A stretch of DNA of 47,658 nt, from the NCBI RefSeq assembly GCF_019655855.1, contig NZ_BPFX01000039.1:1-47658 (forward strand), read 5' to 3'. Source of the DNA: Pseudomonas paralcaligenes (GTDB lineage: Bacteria > Pseudomonadota > Gammaproteobacteria > Pseudomonadales > Pseudomonadaceae). The first letter of the stretch is position 1. Every line of letters starts with the position of its first letter. Position numbers and translations under genes: made by a program. The notes under the pieces were generated by a model that saw only the letters and a list, made by a program, of their open reading frames with translations, was not told where the DNA came from and made no database searches. Below are positions 41,860 through 47,658 of this stretch, piece after piece.

Positions 41860-42954
41860 TCAGTCGGCCTTGGCCAGCTTCTCCAGAAAACGCAGCAGCA
41901 GGCTCTCCTCCTCGCGCAGCCCCTGGCGCGGCCGCGCGGCGCGTAGTTCGGCCAGGCTGCCGTCGAGGAAGGCGTCGATCACCGCCGGGTGGATGTAGCA
42001 CTTGCGGCAGATGGCCGGGGTGTTGCCGAGCAGACGCGCCACCTGGCGGGTGACGTCCACCACCTGGCTTTTGGCCTCGGTGGCGCTGGCCGGGCGCAGT
42101 TCGCGCAGGCGCTGCAGCGCCAGGGCGGTGCCGGCCCAGGTGCGGTAGTCCTTGGCGGTGAAGTCGGCGCCGGCGTGGGTCTGCAGGTACTGGTTGACGT
42201 CCGCCGAGCTGACGCCGCGCCGCTCGCCGTTCTCGTCCAGGTACTGGAACAGCTGCTGGCCGGGCAGCTCCATGCAGCGCCGCACCGCCCGCGCCAGTCG
42301 CGGATGGGTGAGGCTGACGCGATGCTCGATGCCGCTCTTGCCGCGGAAGTGGAAGCGGATGGCGCCGCCGCTCACCTGCACATGGCGGTTGCGCAGGGTG
42401 GTGAGGCCGAAGGACTTGTTGTCCCGCGCGTACTGCGGGTTGCCGACCCGGATCAGGGTGGAGTCGAGCAGCGATACCACCGTGGCCATCACCTTGTCGC
42501 GGCCCAGCTCGCGCAGGGCCAGGTGGCTTTCCACCTGGCGGCGCAGGCCGGGCAGGGTGCGGCCGAAGTCGAGCAGGCGCTCGTACTTGTTGCAGTCGCG
42601 CACTTCGCGCCAGCGCGGGTGGTAGCGGTACTGCTTGCGCCCGCGGGCGTCGCGCCCGACCGCCTGCAGGTGGCCGCGCGGGTCGGGGCAGATCCACACG
42701 TCGGTGTAGGCCGGGGGGATCGCCAGAGCGTTGATCCGGCGGATCTCGTCCTCGTCGCGGATGCGCTCGCCGTCGGCGTCGAAGTAGGCGAAGCGCCCGC
42801 GCAGCTTGCGCCGGCGGATGCCGGCCTGGCGGTCGTCGACGTACACCAGGTCCGGCGGCAGCGGAGGGCACAGCGCGGTGCCGGTGTCCTCTCGCTCGTC
42901 CGCGGGCAGCGGCCGCGTGCCCTTGGCCAGGGGCGGGACCTGTTGTTCGCTCAT
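41860..42954 (-). CDS. Type IB DNA topoisomerase
   Basis: A 364-aa eukaryote/poxvirus-like type IB topoisomerase that nicks one strand through a 3'-phosphotyrosine and relaxes supercoils. The N-terminal module has the LVYVDDRQAGIRRRKLRGRFAYFD start. Catalytic residues are expected in TTLRNRHV (Arg), FRGKSG (Lys), KDYRTWAGT (Arg/His), and the nucleophile Tyr in RKCYIHPAVIDAFLDG. Full length for the bacterial type. The ATG at 42954 overlaps the DUF421 stop (ATGA), so it is co-translated with a membrane protein gene. Bacterial TopIB genes are often horizontally spread; base composition here matches the neighbours. Confidence 0.93.
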   Translation of the reverse strand: MSEQQVPPLAKGTRPLPADEREDTGTALCPPLPPDLVYVDDRQAGIRRRKLRGRFAYFDADGERIRDEDEIRRINALAIPPAYTDVWICPDPRGHLQAVGRDARGRKQYRYHPRWREVRDCNKYERLLDFGRTLPGLRRQVESHLALRELGRDKVMATVVSLLDSTLIRVGNPQYARDNKSFGLTTLRNRHVQVSGGAIRFHFRGKSGIEHRVSLTHPRLARAVRRCMELPGQQLFQYLDENGERRGVSSADVNQYLQTHAGADFTAKDYRTWAGTALALQRLRELRPASATEAKSQVVDVTRQVARLLGNTPAICRKCYIHPAVIDAFLDGSLAELRAARPRQGLREEESLLLRFLEKLAKAD

Positions 42955-43643
42955 CGTTCGCGCTCCCCGTCCAGGGCCCGGCTCCAGAGCGTGCCGCCGC
43001 AGCGCGTGCAGGCGCAGGCCTGGCCGGCCTGCTGGGGCTGTGGATGGCCGCAGCGGACGCAGGCGTACAGGCCGTCCCCGGGCACCTGCCGATAGGTCGG
43101 GTTGAGCGGCTCGGGCAGCACCGACAGGCCGCTGCGGGTCGCCTCGGCGGGGAAGAAGTACAGGCTCAGGTCGCCGTCCACTTCGAGGATGCCCAGGCGC
43201 ACCTGGCCCAGGTGTTCCACGCCGGCGCGGCGCAGCTCCATGTGGAATTCGTCGCTGGAGATGTTCTGCTCGTCCAGGGTGCCCAGCTCGAACAGGCCGT
43301 CGCGGATGATCACCACCGGCTTGCCCTCGACCCAGCCGCCGAAGCGCGGGCTGTGCTTCATCACCCGGGTGGTGAGGTTGTAGAGCAGGAGCAGGGTGGC
43401 GAACACCACGATCACCGGCAGCAGCGGCACGTCGTCGTAGAAGGACACGTCGCCGGCCGCCGAGCCGAGGGTGAGGATCACCACCAGCTCGAACACCGAT
43501 AGCTGGCGCACGCCGCGCCGGCCGGAGATCTTGAGGAACACGAACACCGCCAGGTAGGCGAAGGCGGCCCTCAGCGCCACTTCCCCGAGGAACGCCAGCG
43601 GGAAGTCGTGAATCAGGATGCGTTGCCAGTCGAAGGCTTCCAA
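42951..43643 (-). CDS. DUF421 (YetF-like) membrane protein with zinc ribbon
   Basis: A 230-aa protein. Three membrane segments (about 20-37, 47-65, 70-90) are followed by the DUF421 cytoplasmic domain, with the family motifs KISGRRGVRQLSVFELVVILTLGSAAGD (described by Lys-Ile-Ser-Gly-Arg-Arg and the Asp end), GKPVVIIRDG, ISSDEFHMELRRAGV and GILEVDGDLSLYF. After about residue 190 a tail with CVRC-X13-CTRC (ACVRCGHPQ, CTRCGG) looks like a rubredoxin-type zinc ribbon, unusual for DUF421. The start is TTG at 43643 with GAGGA six nt upstream; no ATG or GTG fits the family N-terminus. Confidence 0.87.
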   Translation of the reverse strand: MEAFDWQRILIHDFPLAFLGEVALRAAFAYLAVFVFLKISGRRGVRQLSVFELVVILTLGSAAGDVSFYDDVPLLPVIVVFATLLLLYNLTTRVMKHSPRFGGWVEGKPVVIIRDGLFELGTLDEQNISSDEFHMELRRAGVEHLGQVRLGILEVDGDLSLYFFPAEATRSGLSVLPEPLNPTYRQVPGDGLYACVRCGHPQPQQAGQACACTRCGGTLWSRALDGERER

Positions 43644-43652
43644 GGCGAGTCC

Positions 43653-43937
43653 TCAGCCGATCTGCGGGTTGCTCCAAGGCATCGACCAGGGGGTGAGCTC
43701 GTAGCCGTCCTTGCTCAGCTCCAGGCGCGCCAGCTCGATCAGGCCGGCCAGGCGGGTGGGGTCGCCGTACTGCGAGCGCGCCACGTGGGCCTGGGACAGC
43801 AGCTCCACGTCGCTGTCGTCGAACACGCGGAAGGAGAAGCTGGCGTCCTCGCGGTCCGCCCGGGTCTCGCAGGCGTGCGGCAGGAAGGCCTGTTCGACGA
43901 TGGTCATGGCTTCTTCGAGGGTGATGGCGCTGCTCAT
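43653..43937 (-). CDS. Small protein with C-terminal PWSMP motif, paralogue A
   Basis: A 94-aa acidic cytosolic protein. It is clearly related to the product at 44115-44381: both have EA-x4-AF-x-P-x2-C near the start, a central SR/SQ-x-Y-x-DP-x2-LA, and end GY-x-L-x-PWSMP. It resembles the small DUF1652-type proteins of Pseudomonas, but I cannot confirm that family. It lies 9 nt before the DUF421 gene, so probably heads the transcript A - DUF421 - topoisomerase IB. The start ATG at 43937 has a GAGAGAGC-type site. Confidence 0.75.
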   Translation of the reverse strand: MSSAITLEEAMTIVEQAFLPHACETRADREDASFSFRVFDDSDVELLSQAHVARSQYGDPTRLAGLIELARLELSKDGYELTPWSMPWSNPQIG

Positions 43938-44043
43938 GCTGCTCTCTCCGTCTGTGGTTGAGAGGGGGCGTCGACCGGGTGGCGAAGTCGCGCCGAAATC
44001 GACAGACCTAGTGAGTAGACGGGACGGCAGGCGTTAGGTTCGA

Positions 44044-44084
44044 GAAAAGCGAAGCCCCCTCGGCCAGGTGGCCGAGGGGGCTTC
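44044..44084 (-). terminator. Rho-independent terminator after paralogue B
   Basis: A perfect 15-bp stem GAAGCCCCCTCGGCC / GGCCGAGGGGGCTTC with a 4-nt loop (44051-44084). On the minus strand it is followed by GCTTTTCTCG. It separates the paralogue-B gene from the downstream paralogue-A operon, so the two are transcribed independently. Confidence 0.88.
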
Positions 44085-44114
44085 GGGTGGTGCGGCAGGC
44101 CGGGGGGCGAAGTG

Positions 44115-44381
44115 TTACTCGGGCATGCTCCAGGGATCGAGGGAGTAGCCCTGGCTGCGGATCTGCTCGCGCGAGCGGGTCAGGACGTCGGCGAGCTGTT
44201 CCGGGTCGCGGTAGGTGCGGCTGTCGATGCAGGCCTGGCCGACCCGGTTGTTGGTGCGGTCGATCACCGTGAGGTTGAGTTCGCCGGTGCCGTCCTGCGG
44301 CTGCCAGGCCACGCACTGGAAGGGTTGGAAGGCGCGGCCTGCGATCAGAAGTGCTTCGTTGACGCGGAGCGAGGTGTTCAT
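44115..44381 (-). CDS. Small protein with C-terminal PWSMP motif, paralogue B
   Basis: An 88-aa protein beginning MNTSLRVNEALLIAGRAF and ending GYSLDPWSMPE, paralogous to the 43653-43937 product. The conserved Cys (FQPFQCVAW) and the Tyr-x-Asp-Pro segment are present. The ATG at 44381 has GGAG nine nt upstream; the longer frame upstream to 44516 lacks a site and shows no similarity to the paralogue, so it is not used. It is divergent from the PLDc_N gene across 242 bp. Its function is unknown. Confidence 0.75.
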   Translation of the reverse strand: MNTSLRVNEALLIAGRAFQPFQCVAWQPQDGTGELNLTVIDRTNNRVGQACIDSRTYRDPEQLADVLTRSREQIRSQGYSLDPWSMPE

Positions 44382-44623
44382 GGGTCTGTTCTCCGAGGAT
44401 GCCCAATGTGCGATCTGGCCTGCGAAAGCACGTATTGCCGCGGCCTGTGAACAATGGATGATCAATCCTGACCTTGGAGTCACATGCTGTCGTAAAAACG
44501 TAGGAATATGTCGCATGTAAGTGTTTTTTCGGGTGTTTCACGTTTCGCTGGGCGCGAAAGAGGGCGTTCCCGCGGGTGGCGGCTATCCTTTTCCGGACCT
44601 TCCCTCGTCACAGGAGTGTCGTC

Positions 44624-44815
44624 ATGGGTTCCACCCTCAGCGGTCTGGTCAGCCTGATCATCCTCGCCCTGGACATCTGGGCGATCATCAACGTGGTCAA
44701 GAGCAGTACGGATACCGGCAAGAAGGTTCTCTGGGTGCTGCTGATCCTGTTCCTGCCGGTGCTCGGCCTGATCATCTGGGCCCTGGCCGGGCCGCGCGGC
44801 AACGTGCGTCTCTGA
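44624..44815 (+). CDS. PLDc_N domain membrane peptide
   Basis: A 63-aa membrane protein that is almost entirely the PLDc_N (phospholipase D-nuclease N-terminal) module: two hydrophobic helices (LVSLIILALDIWAIINVV and VLWVLLILFLPVLGLIIWALAGP) joined by KSSTDTGKK. Such stand-alone modules lack the catalytic phospholipase part. A CAGGAG site lies before the ATG at 44624. It is isolated, with gene-free stretches on both sides; the function is unknown. Confidence 0.85.
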   Translation: MGSTLSGLVSLIILALDIWAIINVVKSSTDTGKKVLWVLLILFLPVLGLIIWALAGPRGNVRL

Positions 44816-45229
44816 GCCGCGCGCGCCTATTCCGTCGCCGGTTGCCGCTGATGCGCCCCGCACTCCGGAGTTTTGCGAAAAAACTCCGGAGCTTTTCGCA
44901 AGAACCCGTCACGTGGCTGTCACTAGAGTCCTGCATCCCGCTCCGGGGGCAGGGTTTTCGCGTTGCGCTTGTGTCGCCTCGGCGATGGGCTACAACCGAA
45001 GAGAGAGCCCCGCTCCGTCGCTGCTTTCGGCAGGGCACGGGATGCGGGCGCTGCGGTCGTTTCCGGGAGGGGAGCGATGTGATGTGGCGCCGCTTGCGGG
45101 CGTCCGCCTTGCACGGCCCCGGTTCAATGATCGGGGTGTTCCAGCGTCCGCCACGAGCGGGCGTGTTCGCCAACCCGTCGCGGGCTACCGGCCGCGGCGC
45201 ATAACAACAAGCGAGAGGGTATCCACCCC
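44816..45229. other. Gene-free region upstream of putP
   Basis: 414 bp without a convincing gene; the short frames here lack ribosome sites and similarity. The main structure is a double palindrome at 44862-44901. No clear sigma-70 or sigma-54 boxes were found for putP. putA and its regulator domain, often next to putP in pseudomonads, are not adjacent here. Confidence 0.55.
44862..44901. promoter_or_regulatory. Repeated palindrome upstream of putP, possible operator
   Basis: ACTCCGGAG occurs at 44862 and again at 44883, a 21-bp period (two helical turns). The second copy is enclosed by TTGCGAAAA / TTTTCGCAA (44873-44881 / 44893-44901), giving a 9-bp inverted repeat with a palindromic centre. 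It could be a dimer or tetramer operator, or the terminator of the PLDc_N transcript, though no T tract follows. Confidence 0.45.
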
Positions 45230-46723
45230 ATGACAGCTAGCACCCCCATGCTGATTACCTTCGTGGTGTACATCGCCGCGATGATCGCGATCGGCTTCGC
45301 CGCCTATCTGGCCACCAAGAACTTCTCCGACTACATCCTCGGCGGCCGCAGCCTCGGCAGCTTCGTCACCGCGTTGTCCGCCGGCGCCTCCGACATGAGT
45401 GGCTGGCTGCTGATGGGCCTGCCGGGTGCCATCTTCGTCGCCGGCATTTCCGAGAGCTGGATCGCCATCGGCCTGATCATCGGCGCCTGGCTCAACTGGC
45501 TGTTCGTCGCCGGCCGCCTGCGCGTGCAGACCGAGCACAACGGCAACGCCCTGACCCTGCCGGACTTCTTCACCAACCGCTTCGAGGACACCAGCAAGGT
45601 CCTGCGCATCTTCTCGGCGCTGGTGATTCTGGTGTTCTTCACCATCTACTGCGCCTCCGGCGTGGTGGCCGGCGCCCGTCTGTTCGAGAGCACCTTCGGC
45701 CTGTCCTACGGCACCGCGCTGTGGGTCGGCGCCGCGGCGACCATCCTCTACGTGTTCATCGGTGGCTTCCTGGCGGTGAGCTGGACCGACACCGTGCAGG
45801 CCACCATGATGATCTTCGCCCTGCTGATCACCCCGGTGTTCGTGATCCTCGCCCTGGGCGACTTCGATGCCGCGATGACCACCATCGAGCAGGCCAACCC
45901 GGCGAACTTCGACATGTTCCGCAACCTGTCCTTCATCGCGATCATTTCGCTGATGGGCTGGGGCCTGGGCTACTTCGGCCAGCCGCACATCCTGGTGCGC
46001 TTCATGGCCGCCGATTCGGTCAAGTCGATCCCGGCCGCGCGCCGCATCGGCATGGCCTGGATGATCCTGTGCCTCGGCGGCGCCGTGGCCGTGGGCTTCT
46101 TCGGCATCGCCTACTTCGCCAACAACCCGGCCCTGGCCGGCCCGGTCACCGAGAACGGCGAGCGCGTGTTCATCGAGCTGACCAAGATCCTGTTCAATCC
46201 CTGGGTCGCCGGCGTGGTCCTGTCCGCCATCCTGGCCGCGGTGATGAGCACCCTGAGTTGCCAGCTGCTGGTCTGCTCCAGCGCCCTGACCGAGGACTTC
46301 TACAAGGCCTTCCTGCGCAAGGGCGCCTCGCAGAAGGAACTGGTCTGGGTCGGCCGCGGCATGGTGCTGCTGATCGCGGTGATCGCCATCCTCATCGCCC
46401 AGAACCCCGAGAGCAAGGTGCTGGGCCTGGTGGCCTACGCCTGGGCCGGCTTCGGCGCTGCCTTCGGCCCGGTGGTGATCCTGTCGCTGATGTGGAAGGG
46501 CATGACCCGCAACGGCGCCCTGGCCGGCATGGTGGTCGGCGCCGCGACCGTGATCATCTGGAAGAACTGGATCGGCCTGGGCCTGTACGAAATCATCCCG
46601 GGCTTCATCCTCGGCACCATCGCCATCCTGGTGTTCAGCCGCATCGGCAACGGTCCGAGCCAGAGCATGCTGAAACGCTTCGACGAGGCGGAGAAGGAGT
46701 ACCAGGACGCCCACATCCGCTGA
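45230..46723 (+). CDS. putP: Sodium/proline symporter
   Basis: Solute:sodium symporter (SSS family) importing L-proline with Na+. It is 497 aa with about thirteen membrane segments. Signatures visible are NFSDYILGGRSLGSFVTALSAGASDMSGWLLMGLPG (described by GGRSLG and ASDMSGWLL, which line the Na+ site), TLPDFFTNRF, SWTDTVQATMM and GYFGQPHILVRFMAA. Also present are STLSCQLLVCSSALTEDFYK and AWAGFGAAFGPVVILSLMWK. A GAGAGGG site precedes the ATG at 45230. Followed by a very strong terminator. In the absence of putA nearby, the regulation is unclear. Confidence 0.96.
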   Translation: MTASTPMLITFVVYIAAMIAIGFAAYLATKNFSDYILGGRSLGSFVTALSAGASDMSGWLLMGLPGAIFVAGISESWIAIGLIIGAWLNWLFVAGRLRVQTEHNGNALTLPDFFTNRFEDTSKVLRIFSALVILVFFTIYCASGVVAGARLFESTFGLSYGTALWVGAAATILYVFIGGFLAVSWTDTVQATMMIFALLITPVFVILALGDFDAAMTTIEQANPANFDMFRNLSFIAIISLMGWGLGYFGQPHILVRFMAADSVKSIPAARRIGMAWMILCLGGAVAVGFFGIAYFANNPALAGPVTENGERVFIELTKILFNPWVAGVVLSAILAAVMSTLSCQLLVCSSALTEDFYKAFLRKGASQKELVWVGRGMVLLIAVIAILIAQNPESKVLGLVAYAWAGFGAAFGPVVILSLMWKGMTRNGALAGMVVGAATVIIWKNWIGLGLYEIIPGFILGTIAILVFSRIGNGPSQSMLKRFDEAEKEYQDAHIR

Positions 46724-46764
46724 GGCATCCGCTGGCGGGCCGCGACGCGGCCGGCCGGTTTCCC

Positions 46765-46800
46765 GCGAAGGCCCCATGCCCGCCGGCATGGGGCCTTCGC
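46765..46800 (+). terminator. Rho-independent terminator after putP
   Basis: A perfect 16-bp stem GCGAAGGCCCCATGCC / GGCATGGGGCCTTCGC with a CGCC loop and a short GTTT tail, 41 nt after the putP stop. Confidence 0.85.
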
Positions 46801-46943
46801 GTTTCCGGACCGGGCGTAGCAAATTGACGCAATTGGCTGCCGTGCATCGCATGCGGCCTGCCCTCTGGCGGGGTCTCACGAACAGGTGCATGCCTGGGCG
46901 CCGGCGTCGGCCGGCGCTTGCTCCGCGGTCGAAGGAGGCCGCC

Positions 46944-47315
46944 ATGATTCGTCGAATGCTGTTCTGCCTCGTGCTCGGGTTCGCTTCCAGCGGTTGCGTC
47001 GCCTATGGCGGTGGCTATGCGCCGGGTCACGAGGTGTATTACCAGGAGGTTCGTCCGCTGCCCCGGGGCTACGATGATCGCGACTACCGCTGGCACCGCG
47101 ATCGCTACAAGGAGCGGCGCCATTCCCACTACGCACCGGGCCGTGACGGCCACTACCGCTGGCACGGCGAGTACCGTCGCCACGACAACCACAGGCCGCG
47201 CGCCGACTGGCGGCCGCGCTACGACGACCGGCGCGGCTGGCAGCGCCACGACGGTTGGCGGCAGCCGCACCACCGCCCGCATCACGAGATACGCGGCCGG
47301 GCGATGAGGCGCTGA
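46944..47315 (+). CDS. Small secreted Tyr/Arg/His-rich protein
   Basis: A 123-aa protein with a signal peptide (MIRRMLFCLVLGFASSGC) that ends at a Cys-containing site, so it is secreted or perhaps a lipoprotein; the -3 Ser makes the lipobox imperfect. The mature part is low-complexity and very basic: YGGGYAPGHEVYYQEVRP, then many Arg, His, Tyr, Trp and Asp in loose repeats (YRWHRDRYKERRHSHY, YRWHGEYRRHDNHRP, YDDRRGWQRHDGWRQP). GAAGGAGG before the ATG at 46944 is an excellent ribosome site. A TTGACG at 46824 may be part of its promoter. No family recognised. Confidence 0.75.
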   Translation: MIRRMLFCLVLGFASSGCVAYGGGYAPGHEVYYQEVRPLPRGYDDRDYRWHRDRYKERRHSHYAPGRDGHYRWHGEYRRHDNHRPRADWRPRYDDRRGWQRHDGWRQPHHRPHHEIRGRAMRR

Positions 47316-47320
47316 GGTGG

Positions 47321-47352
47321 CGACGGGGCGGGTCAGGAGGCCCGCCCCGTCG
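47321..47352. terminator. Bidirectional hairpin between convergent genes
   Basis: A perfect 12-bp stem CGACGGGGCGGG / CCCGCCCCGTCG with an 8-nt loop, lying 5 nt after the small secreted protein stop and 2 nt from the stop of the minus-strand gene. T tracts are poor on both sides, but position and stability make it a likely terminator. Confidence 0.7.
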
Positions 47353-47354
47353 CG

Positions 47355-47658
47355 TTATGCGTCCAGCCTGGTGGACGGATCGGCGCCGGCCACCAGCGAG
47401 TTGATGATCGCCGCGGGCAGGATGCCCGGATCGCCGCCGTCCAGCAGCAGCCCATCGCCCCCGCCGCCCGGCAGGGGGCTTTCCACGATCGGAGGCGAAG
47501 CGTCAGTGCCGGCCTCGAACGCGATGTAGGCGCCGATATCCCCGCCGTCTTCCTGCAACAGATCGCCGAGGTCGATGCTCTCCTGGTTCGGTTCGAGGCC
47601 GCTGCCGGACGACGTATCGTCGGCCGGGTGGTCGAAGGCGTCGTCTGCGATCAGCAGG
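47355..47658 (-). CDS. C-terminus of an acidic protein, possible type I secretion substrate (partial)
   Basis: The frame is open from the window edge to the TAA at 47355-47357, giving about 100 C-terminal residues. They are acidic, rich in Gly, Asp and Pro, and lack Cys. A segment like ESIDLGDLLQEDGGDIGAYIAFEAG recalls the DLxDLL... strand patterns near the C-terminus of large RTX-type adhesins exported by type I secretion. It is followed by a Pro/Gly-rich tail ending PSTRLDA. The start is outside the window. Both reading frame and family are tentative, though the uninterrupted frame and the terminator beyond the stop support a real gene. Confidence 0.55.
   Translation of the reverse strand, partial: LLIADDAFDHPADDTSSGSGLEPNQESIDLGDLLQEDGGDIGAYIAFEAGTDASPPIVESPLPGGGGDGLLLDGGDPGILPAAIINSLVAGADPSTRLDA

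Overview
The window is a GC-rich chromosomal segment from a gammaproteobacterium, almost certainly a Pseudomonas of or near the P. aeruginosa group. Two blocks of core genes carry the gene content and order of that genus: rnhB-dnaE-accA-tilS-pyrG-kdsA-eno-ftsB-ispD at 1-11504, and rne / rluC-HAD-sppA / yceF / yceD-rpmF-plsX-fabD-fabG-acpP-fabF-pabC-mltG-tmk-holB-pilZ-tatD at 16816-33844. Other genus markers are a PilZ protein of the type IV pilus kind, an RNase E with an NDPR motif and REER-type repeats, and REP elements of the GTGGGAGCGG type. Both window ends cut genes: rnhB lacks its N-terminus, and a minus-strand gene at 47355 lacks its start.

Layout. (1) 1-11504, plus strand: replication and repair (rnhB, dnaE), fatty-acid initiation (accA), tRNA modification (tilS), CTP, KDO and PEP synthesis (pyrG, kdsA, eno), division (ftsB) and isoprenoids (ispD). 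(2) 11505-16815 is a junction holding a dCache chemoreceptor, an M48 lipoprotein peptidase, a SnoaL-like protein and a GDT1-type (Mn2+) transporter. It is packed with repeats: a REP pair, a MITE-like element flanked by CTAG, dRS3-like palindromes and a 49-nt near-perfect hairpin. (3) 16816-33844: rne faces rluC across a 590-bp divergent region, followed by the yceD-rpmF-pls/fab lipid cluster and the pabC-mltG-tmk-holB-pilZ-tatD run. (4) 33845-39165: a probable RgsA (P16) small RNA, a class V aminotransferase divergent from a TetR regulator, a MoaA-like enzyme, a second radical SAM protein with a CX4CX2C motif, a DUF4823 lipoprotein and a DUF1285 protein. (5) 39189-44381, all minus strand: MFS transporter, DUF1272, GlxA-type regulator, type IB topoisomerase, DUF421 membrane protein with a C-terminal zinc ribbon, and two paralogous small proteins ending in PWSMP. 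(6) 44624-47658: a PLDc_N membrane peptide, putP, a small Tyr/Arg/His-rich secreted protein, and the C-terminus of an acidic protein that may be a type I secretion substrate.

The core genes are tightly packed: 8-nt overlaps at rluC/HAD, HAD/sppA and tmk/holB, 4-nt overlaps elsewhere, and many GTG or TTG starts. Two genes (yceD, rluC) have promoters so close to the start codon that leaderless mRNAs are predicted. I saw no prophage, intact insertion sequence, CRISPR array, tRNA or rRNA. I did not find a clearly new defence or biosynthetic system. The best candidates for new biology are the hairpin leader before the Mn exporter, the DUF421/topoisomerase IB/PWSMP operon, and the MoaA-like plus CX4CX2C radical SAM pair.
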